Positions 23,878-33,970 of a stretch of DNA of 64,000 nucleotides are shown here, in pieces. The notes beneath the pieces are model-generated. The model worked only from the letters and a program-made list of their open reading frames with translations. It searched no databases and was not told where the DNA came from. Positions within the stretch are counted from its first letter, which is position 1. Every line of letters starts with the position of its first letter. Source of the stretch: Hysterangium stoloniferum (lineage: Eukaryota; Basidiomycota; Agaricomycetes; Hysterangiales; Hysterangiaceae); assembly GCA_015178975.1 (NCBI GenBank), contig WHVD01000020.1:744001-808000 (forward strand), in the 5' to 3' direction. The position numbers and the translations under genes are program-made.

Positions 23878-24227
23878 CTCCACTCCATTCCATCCCATTC
23901 CTAACACCAAATTTGGTGTTTATTTATGTCATTTTATGTTTGCTAGTTTAGTTTTCATTACTACTGGATTTGGTATATTATTCATTCCACAGTCTATATA
24001 GTCTGGCAGATGTTGTACATACAATCCAGTCAGAAAATCAGCTTAGATTCTCCCCAGTAATCTTAGTATATTTTCTGCTCTAAATTCCTCTTTGAAACAC
24101 ACTGCTCTTACTTGTTGGAGCCCACAGGCTCCGACCCATCTATCACTCGACCCCCGACTTATCTATCTTGACTCCCTGACCTCTCAACCCATGAACCCCA
24201 CCTGGACTCCCCGGGATTCCTGTCCGC

Positions 24228-24435
24228 TGTAAGGGAGTGACATTCCCTACACTGTGATTTGGTAATATTTGATCCCATTGTTCCACTTCCCTTGTTCTCA
24301 GTCCTATTGTTCTCATTCCCATTGTTCTCCACTTGTATGTATATTCTGTACATGTGGATCATAATACAGTAGTGGTTTATTCCCCATCACTCATTCTAGT
24401 GTCTGTCTGCACCTGCAGCAGATACCAATCTTACA
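24228..24435 (+). mobile_element. 208-bp LTR-like insert (possible TRIM/solo mini-LTR)
   Basis: An insert absent from the other family-1 LTR copies (compare 38812-38828). It starts TGTAAGGGAG and ends AATCTTACA, giving TGTAAG/CTTACA inverted ends of LTR type. Internally it has a pyrimidine-rich CCATTGTTC(T)C repeat. The flanks TCCGC and CCACC are similar but not identical, so the target duplication is only tentative. Confidence 0.45.
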
Positions 24436-24553
24436 CCACCTATTTGAAATTGGACAAGACAATCTCGTGAGGGTGCAGCCTATAAGCTGAAGCCAAGTCC
24501 TACTGGCTTTCTCGCAGGTTTCTCTGGAAACCCTCCATGTCTGCACCTTAACA

Positions 24554-24687
24554 TCCTGAGGCAGAGGCTGTTGGAGTCCAGTACATAGATACAATCGTCA
24601 AATCTAATGAAACCATGCTTGTCAAGAGACCACTGGGGTTGACTGGGGTCCACAGGATTGTCAGAGTGTGCTTTGGTTATTGGGTGT
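24554..24687 (-). mobile_element. Ty3/gypsy integrase N-terminal fragment
   Basis: Matches 60975-61047 plus 62104-62170 (GAGGCAGAGGCTGTTGGAGTCCAGTAC..., then ACCACTGGGGTTGAC), i.e. the RNase H-integrase junction of the same gypsy family, minus orientation. This copy preserves the site into which the family-2 solo LTR inserted at 61048. Fossil. Confidence 0.6.
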
Positions 24688-24870
24688 GAGGAGTATGCTT
24701 TTACCACAGTTTCATTGTGGTAAAACACTCCTTTTATTTTATTTATATTTTACATATTCTATTCATATTTTTCTATCTTTCATATTCTTCGAATATTGCA
24801 TATTTCATTAGTTCAAAGCATTGTGTATACTTGTGGGTGCACTCAGCACCAATTAGAACTCAGACACACT
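24688..24870 (+). mobile_element. LINE 3' end, short 5'-truncated copy
   Basis: Over 90% similar by eye to 11930-12115: GAGGAGTATGCTTTTACCAC, the 12-bp hairpin, an AT-rich stretch and the TGGGTGCACTC(A/G)GCACCAATT end. Both copies stop at the same AGAACTCAG, consistent with the true 3' end of the LINE and extreme 5' truncation of this copy. Confidence 0.6.
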
Positions 24871-25058
24871 TTAACCCAAGAACCACCACTTGTAAGACAT
24901 AAACTAGGTCTACTACGAGCGGTGATCAGGGTAACGTGTCAGCTACTACAAAGGTAGCAATATCTGAACTACTGAACACTTCTGGCCTCGAACTATAACA
25001 GTTGAGGCCTCCACTCGAACCATCGCACTCGTTGACTCCTTTGTCATCTCGTGCTCTT
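24871..25058. other. no gene seen; flank of LTR insertion
   Basis: Short unique-looking stretch between the LINE end and the family-3 solo LTR. Confidence 0.3.
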
Positions 25059-25779
25059 TGTTAAGAACTATAAACTGACTAATGTCGGTGGCCGACAGGG
25101 ACCGATCGGAAGGACTTGGCTTCAGCTTATGGGCTGCGCCCTTGCAAATATCCGTAGGATGTCCTTAAATTTCGGGCGGGCGAGGACTAGTCCTAGTGAG
25201 TACCTTTCGGCGTGATACCGATCGGAATCGAAGGACAAGTCGGGCGTCGGGCCAAGGGGTTGGGGCCGGGAGTGGGCGAGCGCACGCGAAGGCGGATGGG
25301 GGAAGTCTTAGTATGAGACTGATACAGGTGTATGAGGGTATTCTGAGTCGATATTCTGATTGCCTAGTAACTACAATTACAGCGGGTTCATATACAAGTA
25401 ACAGGCGTCTGGAAAATACTAATGGGGAGAAGGGCGGAACACGGTATTAACAATAAGCTTGACTAGGAACGGGAAGTTTATGATTAGTTCGGAGGCCGAT
25501 GATAACCGAGAGCGGGATTACGGTAAAAGGAAATGGTTCGAGGACTACAAATATAGATAGACATATGCGAAACATAAGATTGAAACGGATCAACATAATA
25601 AAGGGGACGTATCAAAGTTTGACCAGACAATACGAGTTATTTGACGTGGGCGTAAATGGAGTTTGATCTTCGCAAAACATTCGTCAGCTTCGGGGCCGAT
25701 GGTTTCCGAGAGGATGACTTGAAACGTTGACAAGTGGCGATAACCTCGGGGCCGATAGGGTTGCGACACGGTCGTAACA
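25059..25779 (-). mobile_element. solo LTR, family 3, with 5-bp target duplication
   Basis: 721 bp, minus orientation (TGTTACGACCG...GTTCTTAACA), flanked by CTCTT at 25054-25058 and 25780-25784. It is clearly alignable to 23167-23877 along its whole length; intact ends indicate a fairly recent insertion. Confidence 0.85.
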
Positions 25780-25859
25780 CTCTTTCTCTCACTTTCTCTT
25801 ATATTGCACCGAATAGGTCAATATCCTTCCTTTCTACTCATTTCTTCGTATATAGAACG

Positions 25860-27985
25860 GTCAGAACTTCTGCCACTCTTCACATTGGGTCTAGTGGAAT
25901 TGCCAACAGAATATCTTGATGTAACTTCTCGATGTTCATGGAGGGTGTTTATAATTACTATAATCTCAAATATTTACTAATAAAAGTCTTATTTTTACAA
26001 AACTCTATCTTTAAATAGTGATATCTATTCTGAAACAATTATATCATCAAAAAACAACCATCAGAAATAGTTCTCCATATTACATCTTATACAACCCATA
26101 GTTATTTAACAAATTCCATTGTATATAATTTCCTTCCTTTTACAGATGCTTACTAATACTTTTATTAGTACTTTGTTTTTTAAAAGTTGTAATGTAGTTA
26201 TTTCCATGTAAAATATGTAAAATATTATTGGAAATTTTTCATACCACAGCTGTCTTTATTAAATAAAACCTCCTATATATTCTGGGCATGTTGAATCAAG
26301 TAGAAATCTGTTCAGATTGACAGATCCATTCCAGAGTAATACATATGTATTTAGAGGTACCAATGATATACATATGCATTGAATGGACTATCTATTTTTT
26401 AAAAGTATTAGTGTTTCAAATTACTAATTTTTTATTATCTACTTGTGTCCAGAAATATTCTTTAGGTTGTAATGTACAAGAGCGTTTAAAACTTTCAAAA
26501 GGTTTTAAAAACCAAATTATGTTTGAATCATATCCCAGATGTTTAAATGACCTTTAGAGTATATTAGAATTTGGTATACTTAATAGTTTTCAGATATCCT
26601 CCCATGATAATTCCACAGATGATGAGATTAATGAGGTAAGTCATGTGGACTGATGTAGTAAGCTGCTGATTCATGAAAATGGGTTTCAAGTTGTGTGGGT
26701 TTACCATGGCATAGTGGCTGCTCCCCTCTTTTGGATAGATATCCCATCATCTAGTCAAAGTGTTGGGTTTGCCACCTAGGTGGCCATGTCAAAAATGGAT
26801 AATCATATTAAAGGCTGAAAGGTATTCAGACCAGTGGGCTTGCTGGCAGGTCAAAAGTTTTGTAGTAGAAAAATATTCCACATTTTTGTGATCAGTAACA
26901 ATGTCAATCGGAGTTCCCATGCCTTCCAGATAGTGTCGCCAAGTTTTGAAAGCAGCAAAAATTGCTAGGAGTTCCTTATCATGAATGTCATAGTTGAGCT
27001 CCAGTCCAGTGAAGGTCTGGGACAAAAAAGCCACAGGGTATACTTCTCTGTTAGAGTCCTGGATGGATAAAATTGCTCCAAGTGCATAGTCTGAGGTATC
27101 CATCTCTACAATGAGTGGGAAGTCCAGTTTCCAATGTGAAAGAATAGGAGCTGAAGAAAAAGAATCTTTTAAAAGATTGAAAGCTTTTCAACACTGATCA
27201 TCATCAAAATTCCATGGAGCACCCTTGCATGTGAGATGAGTAAGGGGGACCATGATTGTGAAATATCCATGGATAAACCATTGGTAAGAATTGGCAAAGC
27301 CAAGGAAAGATTTGTATATCTTTGACTTTTCTGGGTTCAGGCCAATCTTTGATGACTTGTACTTTTGCTTCATCCATGCAGAGTCTGTTGGGTCCCATTA
27401 TGAAACCTAGATATTCCATGGAGTCTGTGTCAAAAGTACATTTTTTACCATTTGCAAATAAACCATGTTATCTGAGTCTTCAGAGAACTTCACAGACCTG
27501 TTTGTCATGTTCTGCAGAGTCCTCAGAGTAGATAAGAATGTCATCCAGATAAACAATGACACATACATCAAGCATGTCAAAGAAAATGTCATTAATAAAA
27601 CATTGAAAAACAGATGGAGCATTGGTGAGCACAAAGGGCATCACCAACCACTCAAAAGCCCCATAGCAGGTTCTGAAAGTGGTCTTCCACTCGTCTCCCA
27701 TGGAGACCCAGACTGAGTGGTAGGCATGTTTAAGGTCTATCTTGGTGTAAATCAATGTGTTCCATGGAGTGTCGAGCAGGTCAGATATAAGTGGGAGTGG
27801 ATATTTGTCCTTTTTTGTGACAGCATTGAGTCCTCTGAAATCAACACATAGTTGAAGGGATCCATCCTTTTTCTTGAGAAACAAAACAGGTGCTTCAAAT
27901 GGAGATTTGGAGGTTCTGATGAAACCTATGGACAAATATTCATCCAGGAAATCCCAGATTGTGGAAGGTTCCATGGAGGACAGCA
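25860..27985 (-). mobile_element. Ty3/gypsy pol fragment: reverse transcriptase and RNase H
   Basis: Minus orientation. The reverse-transcriptase region (about 27974-27200) and the RNase H region (about 27103-26790, e.g. MDTSDYALGAILS and DIHDKELLAIF) are in family order. It lacks integrase on this strand and the LTRs, carries several breaks, and is interrupted by the solo terminal unit at 25940-26602. A fossil of the same gypsy family as the pieces at 60390-64000. Confidence 0.8.
25940..26602 (-). mobile_element. solo copy of the 675-bp terminal unit of the 42473-48918 element
   Basis: 663 bp, inverse orientation, starting GGAGGGTGTTTATAATTAC and ending CAGATATCCTCC. It is flanked by CAT on both sides (25937-25939 and 26603-26605), a 3-bp target duplication. 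The related gypsy copy at 62205-62235 shows the uninterrupted target region. It aligns end to end with the terminal repeats of the complete element, with perhaps 5-8% differences by eye. It carries no ORF, so it was either mobilised in trans or left by recombination between terminal repeats. Confidence 0.85.
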
Positions 27986-29510
27986 GATAAATATGTCCAA
28001 GGGGTGGCTGAGTGTTAAGTTGTTAAGAACAGGGTCTCTCGATCAGCATGGTTTCATTAGACTTGACAATTGTACCTATGTACCAAACTCCGATGGCCTC
28101 CGCCTCAGGATCCTTCAGTACAAACATGATCACCCACTCTCTGGCCATTTTGGGTACAACAAAACTCTATCATTAATAAGCAGAGAATACACTTGGCCCG
28201 GACTCTGTGGATCCATTAAACACTATTGTAAATCTTGCACTACTTGTCCACACTCTAAATATCAGCGACACAAGCCATACGGCCTTTTGAAACAACTCCC
28301 AGTACTGGAACACCTGTGGAATTCCATCTCTATGGATTTCATTGAACACCTACTGGATTCCGAAGGCTTTTCCACCATTCTAGTCATTGTTGACAGCTTC
28401 TCAAAACAAGGTATATTCATCCCTACATATGACACAATTATGTCCGTGCAGTTAGCGGAACTTTTTATTATCCACATATTTTCCAAGCATGGAGTTCTGT
28501 CCCATGTAACTTCTGACCGAGGATCAGAGTTTGTGTCTCACTTCTTTAGATCCCTTGGGAAATCCTTGGACATGAAATTACATTTTACATCCAGACATCA
28601 CCTGGAAGGCGATGGACAAACTGAATGCATCAATCAGACATTGGAACAATACCTCCACATATATTGCAACTATCAACAGGACAATTGGAAATCCCTATTA
28701 CCACTTGCAGAATTTGCTTACAACAATGCACCCTCGGCCACTACTGGTGTTTCCCCATTCTTTGCAAATAAAGGATATAATCCAAATATTACAGTACATC
28801 CAGAACGAAATCTCACCTCTGCCCATGCTCAAGAGTTCACCACAGACCTCCACAAGCTCCATGAGGAACTCCAGACTGCAATAAAGTCTGCCCAAGAGCA
28901 ATATCAACATTCAGCAGACAAACACCAGATTCCACCACCCAACTTCAAAATTGGCAATTGTGTTTTTGTCAAAGCTCAATTCTTTCAGACTACCCATCCA
29001 TCAAAAAAGCTTGCTGAAAAATATTTAGGTCCTTTGGAAATTATCATGCAAGTAGGTTCAGTTTCTTGGACCCTACAGCTTCCAGATAGCATGTGCGTGG
29101 TACACCCAGTATTTCATGTTTCCATGTTAGAACCTTGTACTGCTAACACTATCCCAGATCACATGCAATCTCCACCTCCTCTGGTCATCATTGATGGAGA
29201 ACCTGAGTTTGAAATCTCACAAATTTTAGATTTCAAAATTGACAAGCATTGATGCACTTGTAAACTGCTTTACTTGGTCAAGTGGGTGGGTTACAAGGGC
29301 ACCAATGAAGAGACTTCATGGATTTTGGCCACAGAACTTGGTAATGCCACAGAAATCATTACTGACTTTCATACAGCTTACCTGCTCAAACCCAGACCAC
29401 TATCATCTCTCTGACCACACTCCGCAGACCCTGTGTTATGTTTGGACTCATTCTCATTATTCCCTGTCACCCTATGTCTCTCTTTGCTTTTACAGGTTCT
29501 GACATATCTT
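27986..29510 (+). mobile_element. Ty3/gypsy integrase with chromodomain, opposite orientation to adjacent RT
   Basis: The plus-strand frame to 29252 holds an integrase zinc-binding region (HDHPLSGHFGYNKT, CKSCTTCPHSKYQ), the catalytic core (SMDFIEHL, VTSDRGSEFVSHF, GDGQTE) and a C-terminal segment. A chromodomain-like tail (LVKWVGYKGTNEETSW) follows in 29260-29330. One of the better preserved pol pieces here, but without RT or LTR on this strand, so it is a truncated fossil. It meets the minus-strand RT piece head to head at about 27985. Confidence 0.8.
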
Positions 29511-29589
29511 TCAAGTCCTTAAGTGGAATTCCCTGTGGACTTTGATTCTTATGTTTTTCACACTTTACTTTTATTTTCAATTATTATTA

Positions 29590-31057
29590 AAACTTTTATT
29601 ATTTTATTCATCTATATTGATGGGGCTGTGTTTTTTCCACACCTCATTCATCTCCTCAGGGAGCTCCACTACCTCTGCAGGCACCCCGTCCTCATCCGAA
29701 CTGGCATCCTCGGAACTCCTGACTTGCAGCTCCTCATATACATAGCTGCCAAACTCTGCCAGGAATTTCCAAAGCTCTGAGCAGAGCCCATGGAGATTGT
29801 TTGCCATCACAATGTGGACCTTGTTGCTCTTCCGGAGCAACTTGTTCTGGGCCTCGATGCCCTCGGCGATCTGCCCCAAGACTTCTTCCAAACCGGAATA
29901 CCCATCTGACCTGTTGTTGTCCCGCACCATGGACCCATGGGCTGCTCATGAACGAGTGAGCACCTCACTTTGAGATGCACGCACTGGTAGCACCCTGGTC
30001 CCTGCCTGGACTTCCGATTGCACTCAGTGCTCCAGTCATTACAACCAGAACACTGTGGGTCATTCTGTACTGGTAGGAGGACTGGTGCCACCTTCCTTGC
30101 CTTCTGTTGTTATGGTTAGTTACCCAGATATCCCACGAACCCAAGACTTACCTTTTGGGGGCTCTCTGGCTCCCCCTCAGACTCCAATTTGACCTCTGTC
30201 GCCTTGTGCTGAAAATGCCAAGTGAGTCAAAAAAAAAAATGACAAGTTGAATTGAGGGACTTACTTTGCCCACGACTACCGTGGCCCTCTCTGCAGTCGC
30301 CCAGGCTTTTTCTGTGGCAATCCGCACAGCCTCCTCCTTATCTCTTTTCCTCTGCTCCTCAGCCACTTTCTCCACGGCCAATGCTGCCTGGTACTCCCTG
30401 TCCAGGGCCTCCTCGACCTCCCTGACCTCCTTCTCTGCTTCTTCATGTTGTCGGCACTGTTCCTCTTGCTGTGCCGAAATCTGGACTGCGCTGAGAGGCG
30501 CCCAATATGGAGTGCCTGTGGAGGGCCTGGCGGTCAGCATTGGTCTTCTTGGCATTGGTTTTGGACCCATATATGGTGAAGATGGGGGTAATAAAGAAGA
30601 AGAAATTTCATTTTTTCAATTTTTATATAGGCTCATCGCATCTGAACGTTACCTTCCAGATCACATGACTCTTTGACACATATGTGTAACCGACATGACT
30701 TTTGACACATGCGTGTAGCTGACAAGAACCTTATCAAGGTCTAGAGCCTCTTTGGGACTTTGGCATAAAGGGAGGGTACTGCTATGATCCTCCATGTGCA
30801 GTTGTTCCATAGTTTGTTCGATACCCTTGCCCTTGTCAGGGGCCACAGACTCGTCCTCGTGCTCAGATTCGTCTGGGTTTTCTGGGACTTTTTCAATACG
30901 GGCTTCTTCCATGGCATCCAGCTGGTGTGTGAGTGTCTGGCTGGTATACAAAGTAAGTGGGGAATGAAGAGTTGATGGTCCAGGTAATGATGCCTGTACA
31001 TGTGCTTTCCTTCTTGGTGGCATATTGAACAATCTGCAAGTCTCAGTCAGAAAATAC
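29590..31057 (-). mobile_element. gene-like coiled-coil/CxxC segment downstream of LTR family 1, copy B (fossil)
   Basis: Minus strand, starting directly after the LTR at 31058. A leader (MFNMPPRRKAHVQ) is followed by a separate MGPKPMPRRP module with a long charged coiled coil (about 30540-30290) and an acidic EPESPQK segment. A cysteine cluster follows (CSGCNDWSTECNRK, CYQCVHLKVRCSLV), then a helical module (LGQIAEGIEAQNKLL) with a Ser/Asp/Glu-rich tail. Intron-like GTAAGT...AG signals separate the modules. No pol region follows. It shares its order with 21930-22815; the Cx2C..Cx2C cluster style is common in Agaricomycete multigene families (from memory, unverified). Treated as a non-autonomous LTR element fossil. 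Confidence 0.5.
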
Positions 31058-31855
31058 TGTTAAGGGTATGTATACAGTGGGGTTCCGGAGAAACCCATGG
31101 GAAAGCCAGTAGGACTTGGCTTCAGCTTATAGGCTGTGCCCTCATGAGATCATGTTGTCCAATTTCAAACAGTCTGGGCGGGGTTCGTGAGTTGAGGGGT
31201 CATGAGTCAGAGGTCGTGGGTCAAGAGGTCAGGGAGTCGAGATAACTAAGAGAGTTAGATGTGTCAGAGCCTGTGGGCTTAGCAAGAACGGTGTAATTCA
31301 AACAGGAGTTTAGAGTTGAAAATGTATTAGATTACTGGGGGAATCTAAGCCAGTGTTCTGACTGGATTGTATGTACAACATCTGCCAGACTATATAGACT
31401 GTGGAATGAATGACATACCAAATCCAGTAATAATGAAACGAAACTAGCAAAACATAAAACAAGAATAGTAAACACCAAATTGGTGTTAGGAACAGGACAG
31501 AATGGAGCAGAGTCCAAATCATGACAAATCATAACCCATAACGGGAAACAGAGTGGGAGCGGAGTCCAAATCGTGACAGGTCATTTGACTATAATGGGAA
31601 TGGGGCTCAGTTAGAGCGATGACGGGTTTTCCAAGTAGGGTCCAGTGACTGATGCATGGCATGAGGTTGGACATAGACAGGGACGGAGTCCAGGAGGTAT
31701 TCCAGTGACTGATACACAATGTAATGAAGTCAAGTGTGGACAAGACTGACATACAGAGTCCAGTGGGAATTCCGGGAAACTGACAATTGATGTGCATAGG
31801 GCATGGGTGCATATAAGTTAGTGCCCAGAGTCCAGCAGGAATTCCAGTCATAACA
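31058..31855 (-). mobile_element. LTR family 1, complete-looking copy
   Basis: 798 bp, minus orientation, TGTTATGACTGG...CCCTTAACA. It is the LTR of the non-autonomous element whose body is 29590-31057. Contains the family landmarks AGACTATATAGACTGTGG and GCTTCAGCTTATAGGCTG. Confidence 0.75.
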
Positions 31856-31896
31856 AGGCTACCTGTTGGTATCCAAAGATTTAGGATATCTGTTAC

Positions 31897-32810
31897 AGTG
31901 GCTTACAAAACTGTCCCAATGTTTTGGTAATTTCCATTAAATGTTTTATAACTGATCAAATAAGTTTCCTAAAATACTGAAAGGATTCTCACAGATCTGT
32001 TAGTATACTAGCTTTTATATTCCCAAAATTTACATAATGTTCATTGACATTAGTGTCACAGTGAATATTTAAAAAATAACCAATCATTGGGACCGTTTTG
32101 TGAGCACCCTTTTTGAATCAGATATCTTGTTATTCTAGTACTTTGTGTGGCCTCTCTTAGCCTTTATTACAGCATCATGTCCTCTTGGAATAATTTCTAT
32201 AAGTTTCTAACATTCCTGAGGCTCAATATTTGGCAATTCCACTTCCACCCTCTCCCATAACTCCCAAACTCCCTTTGGTGGTGAAGGATATTTTTTGTGG
32301 CTGTTTCTTCAGGTGATTCCAAAGATGTTCTATGGGATTGAGGTCAACTTGCTGGCCAGTCTAATACCTGGATTTGATTTTCAGAAGGCCATTTTTGTGC
32401 CATCTTGGATGTATGCTTTGGGTCATTGTCTTGCTGGAAAATGACCTTCCTTCAATGTCTGCAAGCCTTCCCACTCCATTCCAACCATACAGCCCCAGAC
32501 CATGATATTTCCACCTCCATGCTTGACAGTAAGTTGGGTTGTCATTTCACAAAGTGATTCTCCAGCTTTCTTCCACACATATTGATGTACATCTGATCCA
32601 ATATCCTTGATTTTGGTCTCATCAGTCCACAATACCCTCTTTCAGTCATCCACTGTCCAGTTTGGTATTTAAAGGGAAAGCTTACCCTGGCCTTTCTATG
32701 TTGAACCTTCAGAAAGGGTCTTCACTACAACTCTGAAAGCATGCCGTTCAAGGTCCTCCTGACTGTTTTGGGATAAGACATGATGTTTATTGATGGAAGC
32801 TTGCCAAAGG
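31897..32810 (-). mobile_element. Tc1/mariner-like transposon relic
   Basis: The left end CAGTGGCTTACAAAACTGTC directly after TA is Tc1-like. On the minus strand 32423-32632 encodes MWTDETKIKDIGSD and VKHGGGNIMVWGCM (first catalytic Asp and following block of Tc1 transposases). Further down, DPKHTSK, DWPA and LNPIEHLW (about 32420-32290) give the second Asp and the DLNPIE(H/N)xW block. The frame is broken between these blocks (a stop near 32420) and the N-terminal paired domain is only partly recognisable above 32660. A matching right terminal inverted repeat was not found, so the right edge is approximate. Confidence 0.75.
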
Positions 32811-32814
32811 TGAT

Positions 32815-33680
32815 TTGATGCATGATCCTCCCCCCAGTCAGCAGGAGAAAGCTTGGAAGGATGTCCTCTTTTCAGGTTTTCTTTTCTATATACATGATAA
32901 CATGTGGCTGAAAGGTACCTTCCTGTGTCAAACTCATACAGATAGGGGGGTCAATCTTTGGGAGCTGATATTGGGCTTGTGTGAGGTGTACCAAGGAAAC
33001 CTAGTAATCTGCCCTATTATATTTTCCTAGCCTGCTATAATTCTGTGCACTTCCCTTGAGCAACAGCTGTTGCATTATTTGCCTGAATTGCATTAATACC
33101 CTCCCTACCATGAATTGCACAGAAGGGTAATTTATTGATATGTGCAATAAGCTCTTAACATTTGTTTGATGATGGCATTTATATTCTCAGTCTGGCTGTC
33201 CATTTTCAGGTGATGGGAAGATGAAACTGTGAGTACACTTCCATATACCTTGCAAACTTCCCTCCAAAACCTACCAGTCCACCCCTTGTCTCAGTCACAA
33301 ATTATTCTCAAATCCAAAGGGGGCAGCTACTTTATTCACAAAGATCAGTGTGAACCCTTTCACTGATACATAAGTCCAATGATGTAGACTCACAAATGAC
33401 AAAGCACATTAGTTTGTCTACCACAATGAAAATTGCTGATTGGAAATTCTTTCCAGAAGGGGGAAATCTGGTTATTTAGTCCATTGAGATGACTTCAAAA
33501 GGCCTGAGAGGCACATCCATAGGTCAAAGTGCTCCTTTCCATGCAGTGTGGGCTAATTTACTTTTCTGGAATACATCACAACTTTGAGTGTACACCACAC
33601 AGTCCTGTAGCATTCAAGGCCAGAAGAAATGGTCTTTCATCAGCTGGAAATGTCACTGTCCTGTGGCATGAGCTCCTTCA
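32815..33680 (-). mobile_element. retroelement integrase relic
   Basis: Minus-strand six-frame reading gives scattered integrase-core traces (IFIVVDKLMCFVICES, a following FVNKVAAPFGF). It is heavily decayed, with many breaks, and probably belongs to the gag/protease relic at 33971-35949. Confidence 0.45.
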
Positions 33681-33682
33681 AA

Positions 33683-33970
33683 GGGGAATTCCTGCCAGAC
33701 TCTGTGCACTAACTTATAGGCACCTATGCCCTATATGCACCAATTGTCAGTTTCCCGGAATTCCCATTGGACTCCATACATCAGTCTTGTCCACACTCGA
33801 CTTTGTTACATATTAGATTACTGGGGGAATCTAAGCCAATTTTCTGACTGGATTGTATGTACAACATCTGCCAGACTATATAGACCGTGGAATGAATGAC
33901 ATACCAAATCCAGTAATAATGAAACAAAACTAGCAAAACATAAAATGAGAATCGTAAACACCAAATTGGA
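33683..33970. mobile_element. two LTR family 1 pieces joined head to head
   Basis: 33683-33810 is the 5' part of LTR family 1 in plus orientation (GGAATTCCTGCCAGACTC onward); 33811-33970 is an internal part of the same LTR in minus orientation (TTAGATTACTGGGGGAATCT onward). An inversion or template-switch junction lies near 33811. Confidence 0.55.

Larger units (their letters stand above)
22821..24553 (+). mobile_element. LTR family 1, interrupted by two younger insertions
   Basis: Plus orientation, TGTTACGACC...CCTTAACA. Removing the family-3 LTR (23167-23877) and a 208-bp insert (24228-24435) leaves an LTR of roughly 0.8 kb, comparable to the family-1 copy at 31058-31855. It has the family landmarks CACCAAATTTGGTGTTTA, ATACAATCCAGTCAGAAAAT and AGCCTATAAGCTGAAGCCAA. 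The left flank is the coiled-coil segment and the right flank is gypsy integrase sequence. Confidence 0.65.
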
